This document shows positions 17,079-24,100 of a DNA stretch of 64,000 nt, one piece after another (positions within the stretch are counted from its first letter, which is position 1; each line of letters opens with the position of its first letter). The notes beneath the pieces were generated by a model, which worked only from the letters and a program-made list of their open reading frames with translations, was not told the origin of the DNA and did not search any database. Origin of the DNA: Stenotrophomonas raiganjensis (SeqCode) (GTDB lineage: Bacteria; Pseudomonadota; Gammaproteobacteria; Xanthomonadales; Xanthomonadaceae); assembly GCF_030658505.1 (NCBI RefSeq), contig NZ_JAUTXR010000195.1, forward strand, positions 290,762 through 354,761. The letters run 5' to 3'. Made by a program: the position numbers and the translations under genes.

Positions 17079-17329
17079 ACCGCAAGAACCGTGAAAGCAT
17101 CGTGCTGCGCGCCAAGGCTCTGGCAGCATCCACCAAGGCCCGTGGCGTGGCATTGGTTGGTGCTGCGTCCATGCTGCCGTCCCTCGCGATGGCCCAGGAC
17201 GCGGCGTTCGATCCGTCCAGCATCACCGTCAAGATCGGCACCTACGCCGGCTACGCGCTGGTGATCATCATCGCCTTCGCTGCCGCCGTATGGGGCCTTC
17301 GCGCTGCTGGCCTGATCGGCAAGAAGTGA
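17075..17329 (+). CDS. major coat protein pVIII
   Basis: An 84-aa precursor. A long basic leader ends in MLPSLAMA, a signal-peptidase site after residue 40. The mature coat of 44 residues has an acidic start (QDAAFDPSS), one hydrophobic helix (YALVIIIAFAAAVWGLRAAG) and a basic end (LIGKK) facing the DNA. This is the textbook layout of inovirus major coat proteins. A strong terminator follows directly. Confidence 0.9.
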   Translation: MNRKNRESIVLRAKALAASTKARGVALVGAASMLPSLAMAQDAAFDPSSITVKIGTYAGYALVIIIAFAAAVWGLRAAGLIGKK

Positions 17330-17350
17330 TACCGGCAGTGCTGTTCCAGT

Positions 17351-17375
17351 AAGGGGAGGGCAACCTCCCCTTTTT
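17351..17375 (+). terminator. rho-independent terminator after the coat gene
   Basis: AAGGGGAGG, loop GCAA, CCTCCCCTT and a run of five T residues. A terminator at this place lets filamentous phages make much more coat protein than downstream products. Confidence 0.88.
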
Positions 17376-17389
17376 CAATAGGGGGCTCT

Positions 17390-17452
17390 ATGGAAGGCTT
17401 GGTGATGTTGCTCTGGTGGATGGTCCTCACTGCCGCCTGCGCGAGGGTGTGA
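17390..17452 (+). CDS. 20-aa membrane peptide, translationally coupled
   Basis: A 20-codon frame MEGLVMLLWWMVLTAACARV whose TGA overlaps the ATG of the adsorption protein (TGATG). GGGGG precedes its ATG. It is very short, but the position and coupling suggest either a real tiny coat peptide or a translation leader for the next gene. Confidence 0.4.
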   Translation: MEGLVMLLWWMVLTAACARV

Positions 17453-18762
17453 TGAGGGCACCTCTATACATGACGTGGCTGGCCGTGCTCTGCGCAGCAT
17501 TGGGCGTATCCGCATTGTTCTTTCCGCTCAACGCCTATGCGGCGATGGACAAGGGCGAGGCGTACGTTAGCTGTCTTCATCAGATTGGCGAAGCCAAAAA
17601 GGGCTACCCAAACGAGAGCTTTACTTGCAAGGATGAAGGTAACCGCTTCGTCTGCATGTTTGCGGCAGGCCATGCCACGTGTCCTGGAGAGTGGTGGTTT
17701 GGATACAACGAAGGTTGCGAAAGTCGTGGGTCCAAATACCCTCCCGGCGATAGCGGCCTCTCCTTCGGTCCACCCCCTACATGCGTAGGGGGCTGCAAGC
17801 TTGTCGGCACGCCGTTTTCGTCTGAAACCGGTGGCGTTAAGGTCTATGGCCTGAAAGACAGGTATTACAGCGGCGATGTTTGCGAGGCTCCAAGCGGTAC
17901 GCCTGGCATCAGCCCGGAGCCACCCACCAAAGAGTCGGAAGCGAAGCCTAAGCCGAGCGAGTGCGTTGCACTCGGTAACGGACAGACGGCCTGCACGCGG
18001 CCTGACGGTGACCAGTGCGCTACAGCATCCACAGGAAAGACGTTCTGCTGGAAGCCCGGCGAAACCGGCGAGAAGAAGGATGGCCCAGACGCTCAGACCA
18101 AAGGCGAGAAGGGCAAGCCGGTCATGCCTCCTACGTCGGATGATCCGACCAAGGAGTATCAGCGAAAGGAAGGCCATCAGCAGACGGCCTGCATCAACAA
18201 CACATGCACTACATACAACGTCACCAACTACGGTCAGACCGGCAAGGGTGAGGCCAAGAATTCAACCGGTGACAACAACGCTGATGGCACCGGAAATACA
18301 AGCGGCAACGGCACGCCCGGCAAGGGAAGTGGCGGCGGTGGGAAGGAGGGGGAGGGTGACTCCGCCAGCGATAGCGGCAACTGCGACACACCGCCGCTGT
18401 GCACAGGTGACACTCTGAAATGCCTCCATCTCCGCTTCACGTGGAAGATTCAGTGCAACACAAAGGGTTCGGAGATCAGCAAGGGCGACGGCTGCGGTGA
18501 CAATGACGTTCCGGTCTGTGCAGGCTCCAGCTGCAAGGCCGAAGCCTACGCCCAGCTCCTTCAGCAGTGGCGGGCACGCTGCTCTGTTGAGAAGCTCACG
18601 AAAGGCGTTGAGGAGCACGCTGGTCAGGGCGATGGCGATGATGGCAAGGGAAGCATCTTCATTGATGATTCCGGCAAGAATCCATCGTTGGATGAAGGCA
18701 AGGTCTCTTATGCGGGCGGCCAGCTTGGCTACAGCTTTGAGGTCGAAGGGGTGAAATTTTAG
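17452..18762 (+). CDS. phage adsorption protein (pIII-like)
   Basis: A 436-aa secreted protein with a signal peptide (LAVLCAALGVSALFFPLNAYA). It has many cysteines in pairs, and Lys/Pro and Gly/Asn-rich linkers (NGTPGKGSGGGGKEGEG) between domains, as in pIII proteins that bind pili. There is no C-terminal hydrophobic anchor; it ends LGYSFEVEGVKF at a TAG. The next in-frame codons begin a short hydrophobic gene that could supply the anchor. Start chosen at the ATG that overlaps the upstream peptide stop. Confidence 0.78.
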   Translation: MRAPLYMTWLAVLCAALGVSALFFPLNAYAAMDKGEAYVSCLHQIGEAKKGYPNESFTCKDEGNRFVCMFAAGHATCPGEWWFGYNEGCESRGSKYPPGDSGLSFGPPPTCVGGCKLVGTPFSSETGGVKVYGLKDRYYSGDVCEAPSGTPGISPEPPTKESEAKPKPSECVALGNGQTACTRPDGDQCATASTGKTFCWKPGETGEKKDGPDAQTKGEKGKPVMPPTSDDPTKEYQRKEGHQQTACINNTCTTYNVTNYGQTGKGEAKNSTGDNNADGTGNTSGNGTPGKGSGGGGKEGEGDSASDSGNCDTPPLCTGDTLKCLHLRFTWKIQCNTKGSEISKGDGCGDNDVPVCAGSSCKAEAYAQLLQQWRARCSVEKLTKGVEEHAGQGDGDDGKGSIFIDDSGKNPSLDEGKVSYAGGQLGYSFEVEGVKF

Positions 18763-18861
18763 ATGCCTCAACAGGTTCTCGATTTTCTGCCCATTCTCCG
18801 AATGCTGATCATCGCTCTCGCGACACTTGCGGCCATTGGCATCATGAGGGGGAACGGATGA
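18763..18861 (+). CDS. 32-aa hydrophobic anchor-like gene in frame after the amber stop
   Basis: A frame beginning MPQQVLDFLPIL with a hydrophobic span (MLIIALATLAAIGIM) and the basic end RGNG. It starts on the codon right after the TAG of the adsorption gene and in the same frame, and overlaps the next gene by ATGA. GGGG about 11 nt before the ATG could start it independently. It may be a minor coat protein or the separated membrane anchor of the adsorption protein. Confidence 0.6.
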   Translation: MPQQVLDFLPILRMLIIALATLAAIGIMRGNG

Positions 18862-19148
18862 GTCTCTTTACCGAGGGATTGGGCGTATGGCTGTCCAAGG
18901 TAATCATCAGCAAGGCTGGACGCTGGGTCACTAAGACCTTCTTCGGCCTCGGGATCGGCCTCGGCAGCTACGTGATGATCTTGCAACCGTTGTTGGATTG
19001 GGCTATCGCGAAGTGGCAGGCAATGCCAGGCAACATCGCAATGTGGCTGCATGCCTTGGGCGTTGACGTTGCTATCTCAATCATCCTGAGCGCTTACGGC
19101 TTCAAGGGCACTGAGCGGCTGTTCCTGCGTCGGAGAGACAACCCGTGA
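18858..19148 (+). CDS. DUF2523-type minor coat protein (pVI-like)
   Basis: A 96-aa membrane protein with two to three hydrophobic helices (GLGIGLGSYVMILQPLLDW, VDVAISIILSAYGF) and a basic C-terminus. Size, hydropathy and position between the adsorption gene and zot match the pVI-like DUF2523 proteins that cap the virion. It overlaps both neighbours by a few bases. Confidence 0.8.
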   Translation: MSLFTEGLGVWLSKVIISKAGRWVTKTFFGLGIGLGSYVMILQPLLDWAIAKWQAMPGNIAMWLHALGVDVAISIILSAYGFKGTERLFLRRRDNP

Positions 19149-20350
19149 GCATCTACAAGACCGCTGCAATGTCTCTTCTGACAGGCATCCTTGGTAGTGG
19201 CAAGACGCTGCGCGCAGTGCAGCTTATGAGCGATGCGATCAAGGACGATGAGAAGGTGTATCAGGCTGGATTCAAAGGCTTGACGGTGCCGGGCGTCATC
19301 GACTGGGAGGACCCGCGCAAATGGCAAGAGTTGCCGCCCGGCGCGATTCTGTTTGTGGATGAAGCTCAAAAGTGGTTCGGCGAGCGTCGCTCGGGATACG
19401 CCCCGGATTACCTCAAAGCAATGAACACCATGCGCGGCGAGGAGGGTGTGCGCATGGTTCTGCTGACTCAGCACCCCAAGTATCTGGACAGCCACATCAA
19501 GGACCTTGTTGGTTGTCATGAACACCTGCTGCGCGAGTCCGGCAAGCTGTCGTCCAAGCTCTACCGCAGTGACGAAATCATGGAGGATCCCCGCAGCCCG
19601 CGCGGTCGATCCAAGGCCGACTATGAGACGTTCCGCTTCCCCATTGAGACGGCGGGAAAGATGTACGTTTCTGCCAACAGTGCGCACACGATCAAGTACC
19701 GCATGCCGGCAGTGGTGAAGAAGGCCATTTTGATTGGCGGCCTCGGCGCAGCTGCGTTGTTCGGCGTGTGGTACTTCATGTTCCGCAGCGCGTACGCGGA
19801 TATCGCCGAACAAGAGCAGGGCGGTGCCGCCGCCCCCGGCGAGCCCACGGCGAGCCGGAGCGGCGGCAGCGAGCCTGCGAATGCGTCAGGGAGCCGCGTT
19901 GCAATGCGGACAGGAACGGACTACATCGCCGCGATTACACCGATGGTCCAGGACGTGCCGTGGTCGGCTCCCGCGTACATGGAGCGGCCAGTGGTCTCTG
20001 ACCCACATCTGTACTGCATGAGTACGGACAACAGCTGCCGCTGCGTCACGGATCAGGGCACTAAACCTATCGTGGCTGTCAGGGATGACGTTTGCCGCGA
20101 AATTGCCCGTTGGGGCGAGCCTTACAACCCATTTAAGGCCCCTGCGAGCAAGAACGATCATCCGCGGCCACAGGACACGCCAGAGCGCTCCGAATCAGCC
20201 TCGCGCCAGGACACACGAGGCGAGGGCAGTGTTGCCAGTCAGGGGGCGACAATCAGCCATGTAGAACGGCTCTCAGGAAGCTTTCCTGAGGTCGCGCCAT
20301 TCCCAAGCGCCAGTCGAATGACATCAGCCACACAGCCGAACAAGATGTGA
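19145..20350 (+). CDS. zot: Zot-family phage assembly ATPase (pI)
   Basis: A 401-aa inner-membrane ATPase that drives extrusion of the phage through the envelope. It has Walker A GILGSGKT (residues 15-22), Walker B ILFVDEAQ and a single transmembrane helix (AILIGGLGAAALFGVWYFMF, about residues 197-216). The periplasmic tail is Ser/Gly-rich with a CxC pair (NSCRCVTD). The start is a GTG overlapping the upstream stop (GTGA); an internal ATG at residue 9 is an alternative. No secretin gene is present, so a host secretin is probably used. Confidence 0.88.
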   Translation: MSIYKTAAMSLLTGILGSGKTLRAVQLMSDAIKDDEKVYQAGFKGLTVPGVIDWEDPRKWQELPPGAILFVDEAQKWFGERRSGYAPDYLKAMNTMRGEEGVRMVLLTQHPKYLDSHIKDLVGCHEHLLRESGKLSSKLYRSDEIMEDPRSPRGRSKADYETFRFPIETAGKMYVSANSAHTIKYRMPAVVKKAILIGGLGAAALFGVWYFMFRSAYADIAEQEQGGAAAPGEPTASRSGGSEPANASGSRVAMRTGTDYIAAITPMVQDVPWSAPAYMERPVVSDPHLYCMSTDNSCRCVTDQGTKPIVAVRDDVCREIARWGEPYNPFKAPASKNDHPRPQDTPERSESASRQDTRGEGSVASQGATISHVERLSGSFPEVAPFPSASRMTSATQPNKM

Positions 20351-20363
20351 TTTCTGTGACGCA

Positions 20364-20819
20364 TCACGGGGCGCAGGGCTCGGCAGGACGATCACGCCAG
20401 CCGCCTTCGATTCGCTGGAATCGGCGCCCATTGATGCAGCGCTCATCTCTAGCCAATGGGCGCGGCGGAGGTGCAACGCGTTGAACTGTAGCCCACAACT
20501 CTCGCTGCACTTGAGCAGACTCGGCAGCTGCTTCGGCCTGTAGCTTCCTTTCCCATTCCGCAGCCTGTCGGTCCAGCTGGGCTTGTTCTTCGGGCGTTGC
20601 TGGCCGCATCAACTCCCGCGTCATTGCGGCTGCCTGCCGTCGCGCGTTCCACTCAATTAGCCCCATGGCGATTGCAACCAATAGGGCGGCGCTTACACCG
20701 ATGTAGAGCCAGGGCGACGTAGACTCTTGCTGGCGGGCTGGTCGGCTTCGATTCCCCCGGAACTGCACGTCATGCAGGTCAGGGGCACTAAAGGTCGGTT
20801 CGTGTCGTTCGCGTTCCAT
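20364..20819 (-). CDS. phage membrane protein, MERER family
   Basis: A 151-aa protein starting MERER, with one transmembrane helix (SPWLYIGVSAALLVAIAMGL), a charged coiled-coil-like stretch (EEQAQLDRQAAEWERKLQAE) and the C-terminal motif RCINGRRFQRIEGGW. It is encoded opposite to the structural genes and ends 13 bp from zot. A paralog is in the remnant at 13612. Convergent placement and linkage to regulator genes suggest an immunity or exclusion role, unproven. Confidence 0.68.
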   Translation of the reverse strand: MERERHEPTFSAPDLHDVQFRGNRSRPARQQESTSPWLYIGVSAALLVAIAMGLIEWNARRQAAAMTRELMRPATPEEQAQLDRQAAEWERKLQAEAAAESAQVQRELWATVQRVAPPPRPLARDERCINGRRFQRIEGGWRDRPAEPCAP

Positions 20820-20858
20820 ACGGCCCCCAAGGCGTCCTGCGCGCATTGTAGCCGGGGT

Positions 20859-20877
20859 GTAGGGGCGGCGCCCCTAC
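20859..20877. repeat. GTAGGGGC hairpin in the prophage
   Basis: GTAGGGGC, loop GGC and GCCCCTAC. It is the same hairpin as at 14122-14142, between the reverse-strand genes at 20364 and 20887. Conservation across both phage copies suggests a role in processing or termination. Confidence 0.6.
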
Positions 20878-20886
20878 GAATACGCC

Positions 20887-21267
20887 TTACACGCGTTGGC
20901 GAGGCTGAGGCCCTTGTTCATGAAGAGCTGCACGCGACGTGTCGGCGTCAGCGCCAGCCATCGCCACCGCCGAACGCCGTTTGCGCTGGCTCACAACGTC
21001 CCGCAGATTGACGACAGTGGCAGGATGATGGCGAATGCCGGCGTTCCGATTGCGCCCATTTCTGGAACTGTCGATCGACGACGCCGAGCGTGCAGCTTCC
21101 ATCATTCGGCGCCATTCCTGCGCTTGGCAGGCGGTGAGCGACAGCCAGGCCAGATCCTGCGGCTCCAGCTCGCGGCCTTCGGGTGTGATCAGGCGATCAC
21201 CGAGGAAAGAAAAACCGGCCCAAGGGCCGGTCAAGTCGATACGGTGGTGCGGGTCGAACTCAATCAT
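20887..21267 (-). CDS. DUF3653-type phage protein
   Basis: A 126-aa protein with the DLTGPWAGFSFLGDRLITPEG segment known from Xanthomonas filamentous phages, then LSLTACQAQEWRRMMEAA and an Arg-rich tail (VVSQRKRRS). These proteins are linked to phage regulation. Its ATG overlaps the TGA of the repressor-tail frame (DEIAA), so in the circular phage it would lie directly downstream of, and coupled to, the repressor gene. Confidence 0.72.
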   Translation of the reverse strand: MIEFDPHHRIDLTGPWAGFSFLGDRLITPEGRELEPQDLAWLSLTACQAQEWRRMMEAARSASSIDSSRNGRNRNAGIRHHPATVVNLRDVVSQRKRRSAVAMAGADADTSRAALHEQGPQPRQRV

Positions 21268-21386
21268 GCCGCGATCTCATCCTTGGCCGGGGTCCCAGGT
21301 CGCAGGCAAGAGCCGAGCCAGAGGCCCAGCCATTGCCACGCGGAGCCGACGAAGGAGGACCAGCGCTGACCGAAGCGCCTGATACC

Positions 21387-21414
21387 ATTTCGCATAATGT
21401 ATATTATGTTCAAG
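21387..21414. other. dif: chromosomal dif site (XerC/XerD)
   Basis: The XerC arm ATTTCGCATAA, centre TGTATA and XerD arm TTATGTTCAAG match E. coli dif at 23 of 28 positions, including the whole centre. KOPS-like octamers change orientation here. The site forms the right junction of the prophage and still looks functional for dimer resolution. Confidence 0.85.
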
Positions 21415-21454
21415 AGAACTGAGCGCCTGGAGTTGTTTGGCCTCCTGGAACCCT

Positions 21455-21970
21455 TCAGCCCGGCAAAACATTCCCCAGACGGCAATTCCTGCAGCGACCC
21501 CGCTCGATGAGATGCGAATTCACGAGTGTTCCGCACGACCTGCACTCCACCGGGAGATGGGCGCATATCTTTCGTATTAGCGGGTCATTGTAGGTCGATC
21601 CAGTGGGATCCTTGTTGATGATGCCGATCTCACCCAGGGTCATCCCGTGCACTTTCAACATCCCGTCAAACTCCTCCTGGGTATGGCTGCGGAGCACGAG
21701 GCCGTGGATGCCGCTGGTCACCTGCTTCCGGACGGGCTTCGGAACGGCGCAGCCGTACGCCTTGTTTACAGCACTGACCAATAGCGCCCCGGTCAGTTCC
21801 CCCAGCGTCTTTGGTGGCGGCGTTGCGGGTTGTTGCCCGGTAAGCCTCTCGACACCGTCATTCATCTCCTGATCGAGCGCGCCGCGAACCATCTGGCTGA
21901 AGAAGCTCGGTGCGCCACGCCTGAACACGGGGTGCCTCGACAACTGAATGCTGGAATTGACCCAGTTCAT
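21455..21970 (-). CDS. hypothetical protein with C-terminal zinc ribbon
   Basis: A 171-aa protein beside dif. The C-terminus holds CRSCG and CRNCRLG, a four-cysteine zinc-ribbon pattern. The middle (KTLGELTGALLVSAVNKAYG) is unremarkable. The ATG at 21970 is preferred over the longer open frame from the start of protein-like composition. Transcription from it would run through dif toward the phage's reverse-strand genes. No family is recognised. Confidence 0.5.
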   Translation of the reverse strand: MNWVNSSIQLSRHPVFRRGAPSFFSQMVRGALDQEMNDGVERLTGQQPATPPPKTLGELTGALLVSAVNKAYGCAVPKPVRKQVTSGIHGLVLRSHTQEEFDGMLKVHGMTLGEIGIINKDPTGSTYNDPLIRKICAHLPVECRSCGTLVNSHLIERGRCRNCRLGNVLPG

Positions 21971-22121
21971 GGATGTCCTGCCGTACGTAGCAATGGTCGC
22001 AGCCAGAATGAGCCCCGCGTTGCGACCATGACGCGACATTCTGTATCAGAGACGCATCGTCGCGCCGACGACATGCAGTCGTGCCCCCCTGGAAGTCAAG
22101 CGCCCGTCGATATGTCTCATC

Positions 22122-23447
22122 TCAGCAAGGGCGAGCGCCGCTCACTGGCTCCGCAGTCATTGCACTCCGCACGATCAACACCGCCAGCAACGGGATGGCG
22201 ATTCCATACACGTACTGGGTCAGCGTCACGCCGATGCCGAACGGGAACCAGATCGTCGGAACCCCCATCGCGCCGAGTTCACTCGTGTACTGGGATACGG
22301 TGATCGCCAGCATCACGGTGAGTGCCCCGCCGCGCATTGGCCCTTGCCGAGCGATCCGCATGGCGACGATCAGAAGCAGCGTGAGCGTGCCCAAGCGGAA
22401 AACCTGGGTGATTGAAGCCGCCCCCATGATGCCTCCCGCAACCCCCAGTGCCGCAAGCACGAGCGCGCAGGCATCGATCGCCCGCGACGCTGGAAGCGCC
22501 CAGCGATTCCAGGCCAGCGCCCAGGCAGCAAGGCTCAGCGGCATCCACAGCACATTGTTCAACCACGTGTAGACGGGAAGACTGAGCAGGTCCGTCCAGG
22601 ACACGATGGCGTTGTCGAGCCGCTTGACGGCGGAAAACAGCAGCGCGATGCACGCCACGGCGATGAACGCTCGATGGCTGCTGCGAGACCGCAGCGACAG
22701 ACCCAGCGCGATCACCATGATCATGGCCAGTGGCTCGACCACTTCCACGAGATAACCTGCGACGGTACGCCACCATTGGACGCGGAACAGTGCCTGGCTT
22801 TCCGGCCGCGGGGCCAGTGTTGGCGCCACATGCACGCCACCGCTTGCGGCGCCAGCGGCGCTGCCGGGTTGCATGAACACCCTCAGGGCAAGAACACCCT
22901 GCGTGCCTGCAGCATCGGCGGGAAGGGGAAAAATCATCGGCCGCGTACCCACCACGCGAGGCCCATCCCCTAGCCTGCCTGAACCTCCCAATCGCTCTCC
23001 GTTCCAGTACAGCTCGTAGCCGTCCTCCACGGCGGTCGGCCCCAGGATGTCCCACCTGCGATTTCCCTCTGGAATCGCAAGCACACGCCGGTACCAGGCA
23101 TATCCCTGGTAGCTGGGATGGCCGTGCGCCATCCACCCGCTGACATAGTTGGGCAACCCCACGTCACCATCGATGCTGCTGGCCGGTGCGCTGAGATCGA
23201 GGGTTTGCCAGGACGCGTCCTCGACCGAGACCGCGGCCCAGCGCAGATCGTCACCGACATGGAATTTCCAGGGCCCGTCGATCAGCGGAGCCACAGCGCG
23301 GAGCCTGGCGGGATCAGGCCGTCCGCCGACCGCAAGGACAACAGCCGTGCAGATCCACGCCAGCAAGGTGAGCACGATGATCCATACGAGGAGCGTGCGG
23401 TGCCGCGTTGGATAGAGGGAGACAAAGCCAGTCGCTGTCGTCATCAT
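22122..23447 (-). CDS. 7TM sensor-like membrane protein
   Basis: A 441-aa protein. After one N-terminal helix comes a periplasmic jelly-roll domain like those of sugar-binding or DISM modules (GYAWYRRVLAIPEGNRRWD, GYELYWNGERLGGSG). About seven transmembrane helices follow, from residue 235 to the end. This matches 7TMR-DISM receptors, but no kinase, cyclase or GGDEF domain follows. It is either a receptor without its own output domain or a transporter-like protein; the ligand is unknown. Confidence 0.68.
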   Translation of the reverse strand: MMTTATGFVSLYPTRHRTLLVWIIVLTLLAWICTAVVLAVGGRPDPARLRAVAPLIDGPWKFHVGDDLRWAAVSVEDASWQTLDLSAPASSIDGDVGLPNYVSGWMAHGHPSYQGYAWYRRVLAIPEGNRRWDILGPTAVEDGYELYWNGERLGGSGRLGDGPRVVGTRPMIFPLPADAAGTQGVLALRVFMQPGSAAGAASGGVHVAPTLAPRPESQALFRVQWWRTVAGYLVEVVEPLAMIMVIALGLSLRSRSSHRAFIAVACIALLFSAVKRLDNAIVSWTDLLSLPVYTWLNNVLWMPLSLAAWALAWNRWALPASRAIDACALVLAALGVAGGIMGAASITQVFRLGTLTLLLIVAMRIARQGPMRGGALTVMLAITVSQYTSELGAMGVPTIWFPFGIGVTLTQYVYGIAIPLLAVLIVRSAMTAEPVSGARPC

Positions 23448-23487
23448 TGGTCTTCCGGAATGACTCGGCCAGGCACCACACGTCAGC

Positions 23488-23967
23488 CTAGAGGAATCTG
23501 TGCATCACATAGACATCCACCAGGCCCAGCCTTCCATGCCGGAACGCCTCTGGCAGTGTCCCGACCACCGCAAAACCCAGCTTCCGGTACAGCTCAACCG
23601 CTGATGCATTGGTACTGACCACGTAGTTGAACTGCATGGCCAGGAACCCTTCTGCCCTCGCCCGCTGCAGGCTGTGTTCAACCATCGCACGGCCTACGCC
23701 ACGCCCTTGTGCCCATGCATCCACCAGATAGGTCGCGCTGGCCACATGGGACCCCAGGTCGGGGAAATTCGCGCCCATCTTGTACATCCCTACAACCCGC
23801 CCCTCCCGCACAGCCACATACGGCGTCTGCGCCTGGAACCAATGCGTGCGAAACGTTTCCACCTCGAAAGAACCGGCGAACGGAAGCGCGTCCTGCGTCG
23901 CAATGGCGGCTTTGAACATGCGCCACATTACGTCGAGCTCGCCTGCGTGGGCGGGTCGGATTTCCAT
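23488..23967 (-). CDS. GNAT-family N-acetyltransferase
   Basis: A 159-aa GNAT enzyme. ASATYLVDAWAQGRGVGRAM is the beta-4 strand and acetyl-CoA loop (QGRGVG), and SAVELYRKLGFAVVG is the C-terminal strand. Length and motif spacing are normal. It follows the 7TM gene on the same strand but is upstream of it by 40 bp, so the two may be co-transcribed. The substrate is unknown. Confidence 0.87.
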   Translation of the reverse strand: MEIRPAHAGELDVMWRMFKAAIATQDALPFAGSFEVETFRTHWFQAQTPYVAVREGRVVGMYKMGANFPDLGSHVASATYLVDAWAQGRGVGRAMVEHSLQRARAEGFLAMQFNYVVSTNASAVELYRKLGFAVVGTLPEAFRHGRLGLVDVYVMHRFL

Positions 23968-24100
23968 CTGGCTCCTGCGGATGCCGGGGGGTGACCAGGC
24001 CGGACATTACCAGAACGCGGCCAGCACGACGTGGATGCTTCACGCGCCATCGCCACCCGCTTCGCAATAGTTGAGATCATCCCAGTCCGTAGAGCAGCAC

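Larger units (their letters stand above)
14489..21386. mobile_element. filamentous (inovirus) prophage integrated at dif
   Basis: Exactly 6,898 bp separate the two ATTTCGCATAATGTATA cores, close to the known size of Stenotrophomonas filamentous phages (about 6-7.6 kb). Gene order is repressor (reverse), two small genes, Rep, ssDNA-binding protein, two small membrane proteins, major coat protein, terminator, adsorption protein, small anchor-like gene, minor coat protein and Zot/pI. Two reverse-strand genes follow. No integrase is present, as expected for elements that use the host XerC/XerD. Confidence 0.88.
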
